64,000 nucleotides of DNA. Source: Lachnospiraceae bacterium JLR.KK008 (lineage in GTDB: Bacteria; Bacillota; Clostridia; Lachnospirales; Lachnospiraceae). Position 1 is the first letter of the stretch. Every line of letters begins with the position of its first letter. A model generated the notes under the pieces. That model made no database searches and was not told where the DNA came from. It saw nothing but the letters and a program-made list of their open reading frames with translations. The translations under genes and the position numbers were made by a program. Shown here piece after piece: positions 36,406-45,742 of this stretch. Where the stretch lies: the NCBI GenBank assembly GCA_037015955.1, contig CP143548.1, positions 2,164,001-2,228,000 of the forward strand. Direction: 5' to 3'.

Positions 36406-37311
36406 TCATTGATAATTCTGCCACATTTTCTCCAGACTGCTTCTGATCTCTCCGCGCAGCTCCTCCGGTTCGAGAACGATTGCCCGTTCCCGAAATCCCA
36501 TAATCCATGTCAGCAGATATTCCCTGTCCGTGTAATCCGCTTCAAACAGGAGTTTCCCATCTGCCTGTTCTTTCACGCACTCCCTGCCAAACGTTTCGAT
36601 CAGCTTCCACTTACAGCCGGCTTCAAACAGTATCTTCACATGGATGCCGCCCGGAAAGACCCGCTCGTTACTCAGATCAGGCAGGACGGTCGGTCTCTTT
36701 TCAAATTTCTGCCCGGAAAGGTGCAGCTCTTCCATGCGGTTCAATTTAAACAGTCGATAATCCCCGCGGCTCTTACACCATCCCCACACATACCAGTCCC
36801 CCCAGCGAAAGATCATATAATAAGGTTCTATCTCCCGCGCTGATTCTCCTTTTTGTGAATAATAGACAAACCTCACCTCCGCCGCATCTTTGACCGCGCG
36901 TTGGAGCAGTGCGATCTTCGGCGCAAGAGAATCTTTATACCAGGATGAGAGATCAATCAGCATGGAAGCGTGTACCGCCATGAGATCTGATGAGCCCGCC
37001 AGCAGCTTTTCCATCAACTGTCCATAACGATTGGTTCCGTTCACACTGTCCAGACTGCGCAGTCCCGCCAGAATATCCTGCATCTCCTCATTGGTCAGCA
37101 AGGCACGGTCTATTCTGAAGTTTTCCATGATCGAAATGCCGCCGTTAGTCCCCTGCCTTGTCACAACCGGAATCCCTGCCCTGCACAAGTCTTCAATATC
37201 GCGGTTAATCGTCCGTCTGGAGACTTCAAACCGCTCTGCCAGGTAAGGAGCCGTCACCTGATCCTTTTGTAATAGTATCGATAAGATACCGATCAGTCTG
37301 TCGATCTTCAT
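36406..37311 (-). CDS. WYL-domain transcriptional regulator (YafY-like), 301 aa
   Basis: An HTH_11 winged helix at residues 1-60 (IDRLIGILSILLQKDQVTAPYLAERFEVSRRTINRDIEDLCRAGIPVV) and a WYL domain at about 130-230 (VRFVYYSQKGESAREIEPYYMIFRWGDWYVWGWCKSRGDYRLFKLNRM). WYL proteins sense small molecules or nucleic acids and control DNA-damage and defence genes. GGAGG before the ATG at 37311 and the usual MKIDRL start decide this start. Targets unknown; TfoX follows. Confidence 0.88.
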   Translation of the reverse strand: MKIDRLIGILSILLQKDQVTAPYLAERFEVSRRTINRDIEDLCRAGIPVVTRQGTNGGISIMENFRIDRALLTNEEMQDILAGLRSLDSVNGTNRYGQLMEKLLAGSSDLMAVHASMLIDLSSWYKDSLAPKIALLQRAVKDAAEVRFVYYSQKGESAREIEPYYMIFRWGDWYVWGWCKSRGDYRLFKLNRMEELHLSGQKFEKRPTVLPDLSNERVFPGGIHVKILFEAGCKWKLIETFGRECVKEQADGKLLFEADYTDREYLLTWIMGFRERAIVLEPEELRGEIRSSLEKMWQNYQ

Positions 37312-37423
37312 GATCTCCCTCCATGTCACAACTGTTCCTGTCATAAGTGATCGCAGGATACGCCAACCCGCTCCCCTCATTGTCCAGAATACCATGAAAA
37401 ACACGACATTATTCTGTCATGTT

Positions 37424-38761
37424 TCAGGCATAATGATATTTCTTTCTCTTTCTGACAAGAAAGAAAATCGTCACAAGCAGACTGACTGCCTCCGCGACCG
37501 CCGTCGCACCCCAGATTCCGTCCACGCCCCAGACAACGGGCAGCCATAAGATGCTCACCGTCTTACATAAAAATGTGCGCACAACAGCAAGAATAGCCGA
37601 TACCTTCCCGTCATTCAGCGCTGTGAAAAAAGCGGAGGCAAACGTATTCAGGCCGTTAGTCAGAAATTCAAAGGCAAAAATATGAAATGCATATACGGTC
37701 AGTTCCAAAAGCTCTACATCATAACTCACAAATATGACCGCCATCGGGCGGGCGAGTAACCTGGCCGTCAAAAACATCACAATTCCGGCTGCGCTCATAA
37801 GCAGAATACTTTTGCTAAACAGATTGCCCAGCTCTCTGTCATTTCCCGCCCCATATTGAAAACTGACGGCAGGCGCAAAGCCCATCACATACCCGAAATT
37901 TACCGCCGCAAAGATAAATCCGACATACATCAAAATACCATAGGCGGCAACTCCATTTTCCCCCAGAAGACGCATCAACTGATAATTATATAACAGACCG
38001 ATCAGGGAACTGGCTAAATTACTCACCATCTCCGAAGAGCCATTGGTACACATCTTCCACAGTATCGCCGGATAGCACTTCGTCTTAGCCGTCAGACGCA
38101 GCAGACTGTCATTGGGCAGAGCAAAATATACGACCGGTATCACCGCACCCGCCACCTGACTGAGCGCCGTGGCAAAGGCCGCCCCATACAGCCCCCACTC
38201 AAAGACTATAATGAATAACGCATCCATCACAATATTCGTTACGCCCGAGATCACAGTGACGCCAAGGCCAAGCGTCGGTTTCTCCGCTGCAGCGAAAAAA
38301 CTCTGAAACGTCACTTGCAGCATAAAAAACGGCAGCGCCAGAAAGGTCACTCTTCCATATAATAAACTGTTGTCCAATAAGCTCCCTGTCGCGCCAAGCG
38401 CGGCTGCCAGAGGACCGAGAACCAATAGCCCGACCGCCGCCAGAACAACACTGCCAATCATCACCGTATAGATGATCAGTGAGAAATAACGGTTTGCTTC
38501 CTCCGTCTTTTTTTCTCCGAGTGTCTTACCGATAATCGCCGTTCCGCCCGTCCCGGCCATAAAACCGAAAGCGCTTAAGACCATTGTCACCGGAGCGATC
38601 AGATTGATCGCTGCAAACGGTGTCTTTCCCACAAAATTAGATACAAATAATCCATCCACAACACTGTATATGGAAGTGAAGATCATCATCATGATCGAAG
38701 GCATCACAAAGCGAAGCAGCTTTCCATATGTAAAATGTTCCGATAAACGAATTCTTGCCAT
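37424..38761 (-). CDS. MATE-family efflux transporter, 445 aa
   Basis: Twelve hydrophobic helices in two halves of six, starting with FTYGKLLRFVMPSIMMMIFTSIYSVVDGLFVSNFVG, the standard MATE opening. These Na+ or H+ antiporters expel cationic drugs and metabolites. Full length. Its start is 3 bases past the marR stop, so the two form one operon controlled by MarR and its palindromic operator. Confidence 0.93.
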   Translation of the reverse strand: MARIRLSEHFTYGKLLRFVMPSIMMMIFTSIYSVVDGLFVSNFVGKTPFAAINLIAPVTMVLSAFGFMAGTGGTAIIGKTLGEKKTEEANRYFSLIIYTVMIGSVVLAAVGLLVLGPLAAALGATGSLLDNSLLYGRVTFLALPFFMLQVTFQSFFAAAEKPTLGLGVTVISGVTNIVMDALFIIVFEWGLYGAAFATALSQVAGAVIPVVYFALPNDSLLRLTAKTKCYPAILWKMCTNGSSEMVSNLASSLIGLLYNYQLMRLLGENGVAAYGILMYVGFIFAAVNFGYVMGFAPAVSFQYGAGNDRELGNLFSKSILLMSAAGIVMFLTARLLARPMAVIFVSYDVELLELTVYAFHIFAFEFLTNGLNTFASAFFTALNDGKVSAILAVVRTFLCKTVSILWLPVVWGVDGIWGATAVAEAVSLLVTIFFLVRKRKKYHYA

Positions 38762-38764
38762 ACA

Positions 38765-39229
38765 TCATGTCTCCTCTTTTCTGTTTTCTCTGTTCTTAAA
38801 AGTATCTTTCAGGTTGTCCGTATACTGTTCCAGCCAGGAAAGAAAGCCAGGCGGACAGCACGGCATCAACTGATGCATGACTTCTTCCTCCGCCTCATAG
38901 ACAGGACGCAGTACATGCCGAACATAGGCCTGACCTTTCTCCGTCAGCTGTATCAGCAGTTCCCGTCTCTGTCCCGAGATCGCCTGCAGTGTGACATAGC
39001 CCTCCGACTGACATTCTTTGATCAGCGTATTGATCGTCGTCTTTGGAAAAAGCCACTTCTCACAGATCTGCTTCTGAGAATGAGGTTTTCCGTCATCCAG
39101 TATATACAGCAGCCATAACAGATTACTTTTCACTCCCCGTTTCTTAGCCAGCCCCACATAAGCTCCGTCGATCGCACAGACACATTTGGTGATCGTTCTG
39201 ATTCCTTCTCTCATATCATCCATACTCAT
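38765..39229 (-). CDS. MarR-family regulator of the MATE pump, 154 aa
   Basis: Winged helix at residues 35-100 (LLWLLYILDDGKPHSQKQICEKWLFPKTTINTLIKECQSEGYVTL) flanked by dimer helices. A wing with SGQRRELLIQLTEKGQAYV is typical of MarR. It is the first gene of a two-gene operon with the MATE pump. Palindromes at 39247-39286, just upstream, are the likely autoregulatory site. Start options Met1 and Met3 are equal. Confidence 0.88.
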   Translation of the reverse strand: MSMDDMREGIRTITKCVCAIDGAYVGLAKKRGVKSNLLWLLYILDDGKPHSQKQICEKWLFPKTTINTLIKECQSEGYVTLQAISGQRRELLIQLTEKGQAYVRHVLRPVYEAEEEVMHQLMPCCPPGFLSWLEQYTDNLKDTFKNRENRKEET

Positions 39230-39246
39230 ACCCTCCGGGCCAAATA

Positions 39247-39286
39247 AAAATACGAATTCGTATTTTAAATATAGTACGAATTCGTA
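39247..39286 (-). promoter_or_regulatory. MarR operator, two palindromes
   Basis: A 20-base perfect palindrome (39247-39266, core TACGAATTCGTA) and a second TACGAATTCGTA (39275-39286). Two copies of the same 12-base core within 40 bases just ahead of marR are a classic autoregulatory operator. Confidence 0.8.
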
Positions 39287-39328
39287 TTTCAGTCAATCTT
39301 ATTGTTACACTTTCTTTCTCTTTCGGTT

Positions 39329-40345
39329 CTAAGATATGGCACCTGTTCTGTCCTGCGCACTGCCTCCGGTTCCGTTCTGCATGTAGATCTGTTCCCGGTC
39401 GATCAGGGGATAGCGGCGCAGCGTTTTCCCTTCCAGGTCTTCCCTGTACATGTCTATCGCCGTAATCTGCCGGTTTCCATATGTCGTATAATAATAAATT
39501 CCTCTCGTCGCATTGCAGCAGGAAGTATAAATCGTCGTCTCATAAGCTCCCTCTTCCAGCTCACAGCAGCCCCTCTGCTGCTCTACCGCGCCAAGGATAT
39601 GAAAGAACTGTCCCACACTCTCGCCCTCGGAATCCCCCGATACCGCGTTCATACGCACAAACGCCGCCCGCACAAACCTTGACTGCGAGGACAGGTCGCC
39701 AGGAAGGCCAAGTGCACCCATACCACGACTGCAGGCCGTCAGGTTCAGTCCCTTCGCAAAACGATTCTCAGGCGGTTTTGCGGACAGATTCATATAATTA
39801 TTCAACTGCGACAACTGTTCGGGAAAGGTCGGATTGTTTGCCAGAACGCCAACCGGATTGTCATAGATGCGCAGCCCCTCCGCCACAGACTCAAGCGTGA
39901 CCGCTTCCTCCTGATCTGCGATCATCCAGTGAAGCTGCGCGCTCGGAAGCCTGTCCGCAAAGGGCAGGGCGGTGAGACGGAGTGTTTCCAGTTTTTTCCT
40001 GCATTCTTTCACGGTAGCACAACTGCCGAGCAGCCACGGAATCAGTTCGAAAACCGCAATATTGTCCCTGCCCGGCGCCGGGGACTGATAACAGGCATTG
40101 CCGACAAAATTAAGTCCCGCCATGGCGAGCCCTTTCTCATTGACGGCGTCATAGTAGAGCGGATATTCCTCTTCGATATGCGCCATGCCGATGATCGCAT
40201 AATGGCTGTCCATATTGCCTGCCTCACGAAAAGAAAAGGGATAATTGCGGGGCGTAAACGTAACCTCCTCCCCGTAAGAGAAATCATTGTCCAGTGTCCT
40301 GCCAAAATAGAAATCTTTTGTCCGATAGATCGCCGCTGTACACAT
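39329..40345 (-). CDS. bsh: Bile salt hydrolase / choloylglycine hydrolase, 338 aa
   Basis: Cleaves the amide bond of conjugated bile acids. It belongs to the Ntn fold and starts at Cys2 after Met1 is removed (MCTAAIYRTKDFYFGRTLDNDFSYGEE). Key residues by position: Cys2, Arg16, Asp19, Asn near NFVGNACYQ, the Asn of ANNPTF and the Arg of SRFVRAAF. The Lachnospiraceae-type segment GGMGALGLPGDLSSQSRFVRAAF is seen as RGMGALGLPGDLSS. The start is the ATG at 40345, since Cys2 must be exposed. It lies 30 bases after the secreted protein gene. It could also be a penicillin-V-acylase relative, but the residues fit a bile salt hydrolase better. Confidence 0.88.
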   Translation of the reverse strand: MCTAAIYRTKDFYFGRTLDNDFSYGEEVTFTPRNYPFSFREAGNMDSHYAIIGMAHIEEEYPLYYDAVNEKGLAMAGLNFVGNACYQSPAPGRDNIAVFELIPWLLGSCATVKECRKKLETLRLTALPFADRLPSAQLHWMIADQEEAVTLESVAEGLRIYDNPVGVLANNPTFPEQLSQLNNYMNLSAKPPENRFAKGLNLTACSRGMGALGLPGDLSSQSRFVRAAFVRMNAVSGDSEGESVGQFFHILGAVEQQRGCCELEEGAYETTIYTSCCNATRGIYYYTTYGNRQITAIDMYREDLEGKTLRRYPLIDREQIYMQNGTGGSAQDRTGAIS

Positions 40346-40375
40346 CTTCTGTCCCTCCGCTCTCTGAATCAACTG

Positions 40376-41221
40376 TTATTTACTCCATTTACTTCTTCTG
40401 GCTGTCAGATAAACCTTTACCGTGTCATACTCTCTGCCATAGGCATTGATCTGACCGGAGATCGTCGCCCCGGGTTTTAACTCATAATCGGCATCCGTCA
40501 GATAATCGGTACCGCAGTAGACGACTTTGCCATCCTTAAAGAAAACTGCCGTCGCTTCCGTAAACTCCGCCGGCTTATCCCCCATATTGACGGCTGTCAC
40601 CGTCACTTTATCTCCAATATCGGCAGTCTGATAGACGATCCCCTGCAGCACCGGAAGATACCTGTCCTCTTCCTTAACCTGAAACGTAGTGTCAAAACTG
40701 ACGACTCCGGAGACATCATTAAAAAAACTTCTCACGAATACCGTGCTGCCGGAAGGAATATCCTCCTCAGATGTCTTTGCCGCTCCGATCACCACACCTG
40801 CCGCATTTTTTGCCGCGTCATTGACTGTCAGACGAATCGTATAAGGGGACAGGTTGGTCACTTCGAATATATGATAAGTGGCAAACATATTTTCATACAG
40901 ATAGTCGTTGACAAAAAGTGAAGTCGTCACACAGTCCGGCGAGTAAGTGATATTGGACACACTTGAACCCGGAACGAGCGAGCCATCCGCTCCTGTCATT
41001 TTTCCATCGGGTGTGACCGCATTCGGATGTATGTAACCCTCGGCATCAAAATAGTACATCTTATCCCCGATCACTTCCCATTTCCCTGCCGGTCTGCTCC
41101 CGTCATCATACTGATACCAGACACGTCCGTCCGGCTCCTGCTTCCACTCTGCAGCAGATACCGGGACAGAAAAAAGCATCGACAATGTGGCAGCGATTGC
41201 CAGTAAACGAATTTTCCTCAT
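40376..41221 (-). CDS. Secreted protein with cell-wall-binding-type repeat, 281 aa
   Basis: Residues 1-24 are a signal peptide (LLAIAATLSMLFSVPVSAA). Residues 26-70 look like a choline-binding-type repeat pair (WKQEPDGRVWYQYDDGS then WEVIGDKMYYFDAEGYIHPN). The rest is a beta-rich domain (ITYSPDCVTTSLFVNDYLYENMFATYHIFEVTNLSPYTIRLTVND) of unknown function. GGAGG lies seven bases before the ATG. It is in line with the bile salt hydrolase (30 bases apart) and may be co-expressed. Confidence 0.75.
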   Translation of the reverse strand: MRKIRLLAIAATLSMLFSVPVSAAEWKQEPDGRVWYQYDDGSRPAGKWEVIGDKMYYFDAEGYIHPNAVTPDGKMTGADGSLVPGSSVSNITYSPDCVTTSLFVNDYLYENMFATYHIFEVTNLSPYTIRLTVNDAAKNAAGVVIGAAKTSEEDIPSGSTVFVRSFFNDVSGVVSFDTTFQVKEEDRYLPVLQGIVYQTADIGDKVTVTAVNMGDKPAEFTEATAVFFKDGKVVYCGTDYLTDADYELKPGATISGQINAYGREYDTVKVYLTARRSKWSK

Positions 41222-41340
41222 CTGAAATACCTCCTTTAATCTTCTTAGCTGTATTCTACCACAAAAGAGCGGCAATTTCGACAGCCATCCCCGGATTTTA
41301 AGAAATTCTATCTGCTTTTCACGCAGTTTCCGCCCCGGGA

Positions 41341-41583
41341 TCATATCAGAAAGATCATCTCTAAATGCCCCTGACAGACTGTCCGTGCGATACCGCTTAT
41401 ATTCTCTAGCATTTCCCGATATGCAGCGCTGTATTCCCTCAAAACATGGATGATATGGACACGGTCAAACAACTGCAGAAATCGTTGTTCCGCACGAATC
41501 CCGCAGAGATATTGCCAGACCGCATCCGCACCCTGCAGACGGCTGCAGTCTGCAGACAGCGGATAGCTCCCGTACTTACTTCG
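41341..41583 (-). pseudogene. Orphan C-terminal coding fragment
   Basis: An 80-codon open frame without a start codon reads SYPLSADCSRLQGADAVW, YLCGIRAEQRFLQLFDRVH, IIHVLREYSAAYREMLENIS and on to a stop at 41341-41343. It looks protein-like (amphipathic helices) and begins right after the GNAT stop in a different frame. It may be the severed end of a longer gene. Function unknown. Bases 41222-41340 show nothing else. Confidence 0.35.
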
Positions 41584-42355
41584 TCAGTAGCTGTTCAATA
41601 TATGACGTACTTTTGGCAGTCATCTCGACCCAGCCCGGACGGAACCCGCTGCGCACGGCATTTTTCACAGACTTCACATTAGACCATGCCGCGCAGTAGA
41701 AGGGAACATACCCCCGTTCAAACGTTTCTCTGGCAAGTCTGTTCGTAAGCGCAGCTGCGATTCCCTGTCTTCTGTATGCGGGCAGAACGTCCACACCGAT
41801 CTGCCACATCGTCTCACAGTCAGCCGAGCATCCGGCCAATCCGATCAGTGTTCCTTTCTCAAAGGCGCCCACCGCCAGCCTGTCCAGGTGTCTGCGGTCA
41901 GCACACAGCGCATTTTTCCACTCCGGCACATACCACCGGGCAAATGACTCCGGTTCCAGCACACGCAGCTCATACCTACAGTCACAGCGGCAGCGGAAGA
42001 TCTCGTTCGCATCCGGAAGAAAATAATCCGACAGAAAACAGACTCGCGCGTCGGCTTTCTCCAGTATTTTATTCAGCACGTACAGGCCCGGCGTCTCGAA
42101 ACAGTTTTCAATGCCGGGAACGCGGTCTATAAACCGTCTGATCTCTGGCAGCAGGTCTGCCCGTCCGCAGGCTACGACATTTGAACCATAAGACACCAGA
42201 CTACAGACATGCGGCAATTCCAGATAGCGCTTCGCTCTGTCTGTAGCCACCGATTCACAGACATGATTTTTGTCTGTCAAAAAGTCTTCCGCCTGACAGT
42301 TACAGTCACAGGCTGACTGGCGGAGAGCAGTTGCCAATATCATATCGTTATCCAT
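41576..42355 (-). CDS. GNAT-family acetyltransferase, 259 aa
   Basis: The C-terminal GNAT core holds the acetyl-CoA loop in IGVDVLPAYRRQGIAAALTNRLARETFERG (R-x-x-G-x-A). The N-terminal ~120 residues are an extra domain with several Cys (SACDCNCQAEDFL, FRCRCDCRYELRVLEP). Substrate unknown; amine or amino-acid acetylation is typical. The start at 42355 (MDNDMILATALRQ) has GGAGG nearby. Transcribed alone, with the orphan fragment behind it. Confidence 0.82.
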   Translation of the reverse strand: MDNDMILATALRQSACDCNCQAEDFLTDKNHVCESVATDRAKRYLELPHVCSLVSYGSNVVACGRADLLPEIRRFIDRVPGIENCFETPGLYVLNKILEKADARVCFLSDYFLPDANEIFRCRCDCRYELRVLEPESFARWYVPEWKNALCADRRHLDRLAVGAFEKGTLIGLAGCSADCETMWQIGVDVLPAYRRQGIAAALTNRLARETFERGYVPFYCAAWSNVKSVKNAVRSGFRPGWVEMTAKSTSYIEQLLTK

Positions 42356-42464
42356 AAAAATCCCTCCTATTCTCGCGACGCATCATAACGATCCGTTCCT
42401 TATCATTATTCCGATTATAGCACATGCCCGGTAATTTTTTGCAGCCCAGAACTTCATTATCTGT

Positions 42465-42493
42465 TTTACAAACAAGGTGGTGAACGGTATAAT
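42465..42493 (+). promoter_or_regulatory. Promoter of the alanine/sodium symporter gene
   Basis: TTTACA (42465-42470), 17-base spacer, TATAAT (42488-42493), about 50 bases before the ATG at 42546. Confidence 0.75.
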
Positions 42494-42545
42494 CAAGTTA
42501 GACACTGCTACGACCTAACATGTCAATTCTAAGGAGAATTTAACT

Positions 42546-43991
42546 ATGACTGTTTTCAACGCGATCGGCCAGGCTTTCATCAACCTCTTTCACGCTGTCT
42601 ATACGATATTGTGGGGCGACCTCATTACAATCCCCCTGCCCGGCGGAAGCTCCCTCGGGCTTCCTCTGCTGGTACTGATCCTGATCCCTTCCGGTATCTA
42701 CTTCACCGTACGGACCCGTTTTCTTCCCTTCCGGCTCTTTCCCGAAATGCTGCGGATCACCGCAGAGAAAAGAAAAGTATCCCAAAAAGGCGCCATCTCA
42801 GGTGTGCAGGCGCTGATTGTATCGACCGCAACGAGAGTCGGTATGGGCAATCTGGTTGGCGTTGTGGCCGCCATCTCCGCAGGCGGCGCAGGCGCAGTCT
42901 TCTGGATGTGGATCATTGCCCTGCTCGGCTCCTCGACAGCCTTTGCCGAAGGGACGCTGGCACAGCTCTATAAGGAAAAAGACCCCCTCTACGGAGGATT
43001 CCGCGGCGGCCCGGCCTACTATATCCATCATACCTTTCTCAGGAAAGGCAATAACCGCAGGCATTCCGTGATCGCAGTCCTGTTTGCGCTCTCCGGTCTG
43101 ATCTGCTGGTGCGGCATCAGTCAGGTTATCGGCAACTCTGTCTCCTCCGCTTTTGAAAATGCTTTCCGGATTCCGCCCCTCTATACGACAGTCGTCCTTG
43201 TCGTCATCGCCGCTGTCATTGTCCTGCGCAAAAATGCCACCGTGAAAGTACTCGATGTGATTGTGCCCGTTATGGCCGTCTGCTATTTTGTGATGACCAT
43301 CTTTATCATTGTTAAAAATATCGGACAACTCCCTGCCGTCTTCCAGACGATCTTTCTGGAGGCATTCGGGCTGCGTCAGGCAGTGGCAGGCGGATTCGGC
43401 GCCGTCATCATGAACGGCGCAAAGCGCGGTCTCTTTTCCAATGAAGCCGGCTCCGGCTCCGCTCCCTGTGCAGCGGCTGCCGCCGACATCAGCCATCCGG
43501 CAAAAGAAGGACTGCTGCAGGCGTTCGGTGTGTTTATTGACACCATCGTTATCTGTAGCTGCTCGGCCATGATCATGTTGCTGACTCCCACTGAATTGAC
43601 TATGGGAACGGAAGGTATGGACCTGCTGCAGACTTCCATGCAGTACCATCTCGGGTATCCGGGGGTAATTTTTATTGCCGCCATCCTCTGGCTGTTCAGC
43701 TTTTCCACTTTTATTGGTATTTTATTTTATGCAAGTTCCAATGTCGCCTACCTCTTTGGGGACAACTGGCTGTCCCAGACACTGTATAAGATCCTTGCTC
43801 TGATCATGCTCTTTATCGGTGGGCTTGCCGCCTATACCTTTGTCTGGGACCTGGGCGACATCGGCGTCGGTCTGATGACAGTCTTTAATATGATCGCCCT
43901 TATTCCTCTGGCGCCAAAAGCACTGAATTCTCTGCGGGACTACGAACAGCAGAAAAAGCAGGAGCAGGCAGAAAGCGCCTCTCCCGATTGA
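42546..43991 (+). CDS. Sodium/alanine symporter (AGCS family), 481 aa
   Basis: Imports alanine or glycine with Na+. Family features: PAYYIHH, GVQALIVSTATRVGMGNLVGVVAAISAGGAGAVFWMWI (the AGCS signature), and ten to twelve membrane helices. AAGGAG lies before the ATG. Length (440-490) is normal. It ends 62 bases before blaI-like, but a separate operator lies between, so it is probably its own unit. Confidence 0.93.
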   Translation: MTVFNAIGQAFINLFHAVYTILWGDLITIPLPGGSSLGLPLLVLILIPSGIYFTVRTRFLPFRLFPEMLRITAEKRKVSQKGAISGVQALIVSTATRVGMGNLVGVVAAISAGGAGAVFWMWIIALLGSSTAFAEGTLAQLYKEKDPLYGGFRGGPAYYIHHTFLRKGNNRRHSVIAVLFALSGLICWCGISQVIGNSVSSAFENAFRIPPLYTTVVLVVIAAVIVLRKNATVKVLDVIVPVMAVCYFVMTIFIIVKNIGQLPAVFQTIFLEAFGLRQAVAGGFGAVIMNGAKRGLFSNEAGSGSAPCAAAAADISHPAKEGLLQAFGVFIDTIVICSCSAMIMLLTPTELTMGTEGMDLLQTSMQYHLGYPGVIFIAAILWLFSFSTFIGILFYASSNVAYLFGDNWLSQTLYKILALIMLFIGGLAAYTFVWDLGDIGVGLMTVFNMIALIPLAPKALNSLRDYEQQKKQEQAESASPD

Positions 43992-44022
43992 CAGTTTTCC
44001 AAACAGCGTTTACAATATTTTT

Positions 44023-44035
44023 ATTACATTTGTAG
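44023..44035 (+). promoter_or_regulatory. BlaI-type operator before the regulator gene
   Basis: ATTACATTTGTAG, 18 bases before the ATG of the BlaI-type gene. It resembles TACA-n-TGTA operators of BlaI/MecI and the site at 45743-45754. Confidence 0.65.
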
Positions 44036-44053
44036 GATTATGGAGGGATCGAT

Positions 44054-44431
44054 ATGCGAAGTCTGCCTCAGATCTCCGAAGCGGAATTCGAAGTGATGAA
44101 GATCGTATGGAAACACGCCCCGATCAGCACCAACGAGATCACGGAAAAATTATTACAGACTACGTCCTGGAGTCCCAAGACGATACAGACCCTGATCAAG
44201 CGCCTTGTAACCAAAGGCGCTCTCACTTATGAGAAACAGAGCCGGGTATTTGTCTATACCCCGCTTGTGAAAGAGCAGGAATATATCGGGGCGGAAAGCA
44301 GTTCATTCCTGAACCGCTTCTATGACGGTGACATCACTGCCATGGTGTCATCCTATCTGGAAAATGATAAACTCTCCCCGGAGGAGATCCGCAGTCTGCG
44401 CGCGCTCCTGTCTCACTACCGCTCCCCGTAG
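44054..44431 (+). CDS. BlaI/MecI-family repressor, 125 aa
   Basis: Winged helix SEAEFEVMKIVWKHAPISTNEITEKLLQTTSWSPKTIQTLIKRLVTKGALTYEKQSRVFVYTPLV, then a short dimer arm with FYDGDITAMVSSYLENDKLSPEEI. BlaI proteins repress beta-lactamase or other membrane stress genes and are cut by the BlaR1 protease. No M56/BlaR1 gene lies nearby. It is convergent with the lipoprotein gene at 44416, overlapping by 16 bases, and the same type of operator is in front of both. Confidence 0.9.
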   Translation: MRSLPQISEAEFEVMKIVWKHAPISTNEITEKLLQTTSWSPKTIQTLIKRLVTKGALTYEKQSRVFVYTPLVKEQEYIGAESSSFLNRFYDGDITAMVSSYLENDKLSPEEIRSLRALLSHYRSP

Positions 44432-45690
44432 ACCGCCTTCCACTGCGCTTGTGTCAGACGGGGTGTATGCCATCTTGTCTCACCTCCCTCTTCTGAGGGA
44501 AGGACCCGGTTGGACACATACTGTACGCTCCCGTTTTCACCGGGACGGACTGTCACTTCATGGGTATGCGCTCTGGACAGCCCCGCCTTTGGATATACCG
44601 CATGGACAGTCAACGTGATCGTACTGTCGCCGTTCTCCCTGTATGCCGTCACCTCGGGATAGGGGTGCGAAGACTCCGCCTCATAAAATCCTCTTGGCCG
44701 ATATTCATAAACCCGCTCCTGCGGAATGTAAACAGTTTTCTCCCGCAGGGTTTCGCTGTCTATACGCAGATAAGATTGGAGGACAAATTCAAAAGACTCC
44801 TGCGGGATGTCGTATACCGCACCTTCATTCAGATCATCCGCCGTCCTGTAGGGAACCGGCCTCCCGTTCACCCGTGGGTAAAATTTATCATACAGATCAT
44901 AAAAATTCAATTCACCGAAATCATCCTCACTCCAGTCCGTGAGAAACATATTGTTATGTTCATAGCCGACAGGAAAGATATATTCTTCGTTCATTTTTCT
45001 GCATTTCCCATCCAGCGGCCATATCCGCAGAGCCGTATATTCCTCCGCACCGCTCAGCATCAGCACATAAGTCTGTTCCGAAAACCACTTTCCGCAAAAC
45101 ATCAGATACCCTTCCGGTGTGTACTTCCAGTCTTCGGCCTGGTAACTGATCGAATCCGTTCTCTGCATAAAGCCGTTTCGGTATTCGTAGCGGCTTCTGA
45201 CGATCTCCATCTGTCCGCTTTCCACATTCAGATCATACACTGCAGTTTCGCCGCGCCCGCCGACCCGAATCACAGTCAGCGACACATCCTCCCCGGCCTC
45301 TGCCGCCTCGCAAAATCGCATTGCCTGCTGCGCACCTGTCATATCGACCTGATTTCTGCTGTCCACTGCCACATAGCCGTGTTCCCCATACCAGCTGACA
45401 ATGCTGTGGATTACCTGCGGATCGCTGAGTCTGCCTTCCTCCGCCGCCCGTAAATAAATGTCCTCGCAGATCTGTGCCATCTCCGATTCCAGAAGTTCCC
45501 GTTCCGTCATCTGTGATTCCGCGGGCGACGCTGCCGACTCTACCTTTGGAGACTCTGACTCCGTCATCTGCGGCGGCGCCTGCAAGGCATCCCGTGAAAC
45601 GCTGCCACATCCCAAAAGGCAGCATAAGATCGCCATTTGCATTAGAAGCAGGCTCCTTTTTCCAAACAGAACAATCTTTTTCCCGTCCAT
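44416..45690 (-). CDS. Lipoprotein, DUF6070-like, 424 aa
   Basis: The N-terminus has a signal sequence and lipobox (LLLMQMAILCCLLGCGS) with lipid-attachment Cys near residue 28. A Ser/Glu-rich linker follows, then an extracytoplasmic domain opening with AQICEDIYLRAAEEGRL, which resembles DUF6070 lipoproteins of Lachnospiraceae; the function of these is unknown. The start at 45690 fits the signal sequence better than upstream codons. A BlaI-type palindrome lies 53 bases upstream, so the adjacent repressor probably controls it. Confidence 0.72.
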   Translation of the reverse strand: MDGKKIVLFGKRSLLLMQMAILCCLLGCGSVSRDALQAPPQMTESESPKVESAASPAESQMTERELLESEMAQICEDIYLRAAEEGRLSDPQVIHSIVSWYGEHGYVAVDSRNQVDMTGAQQAMRFCEAAEAGEDVSLTVIRVGGRGETAVYDLNVESGQMEIVRSRYEYRNGFMQRTDSISYQAEDWKYTPEGYLMFCGKWFSEQTYVLMLSGAEEYTALRIWPLDGKCRKMNEEYIFPVGYEHNNMFLTDWSEDDFGELNFYDLYDKFYPRVNGRPVPYRTADDLNEGAVYDIPQESFEFVLQSYLRIDSETLREKTVYIPQERVYEYRPRGFYEAESSHPYPEVTAYRENGDSTITLTVHAVYPKAGLSRAHTHEVTVRPGENGSVQYVSNRVLPSEEGGETRWHTPRLTQAQWKAVYGER

Positions 45691-45742
45691 CTCCACTCTC
45701 TCTTCTCCTCTTTTCAACCTTCTATCCTCTCCAATCAAATTA

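Noticed and set aside
42798-43649. Minus-strand frame of 283 codons opposite the alanine symporter
   Set aside because: Antisense shadow of a clear AGCS gene; no ribosome binding site or family match.
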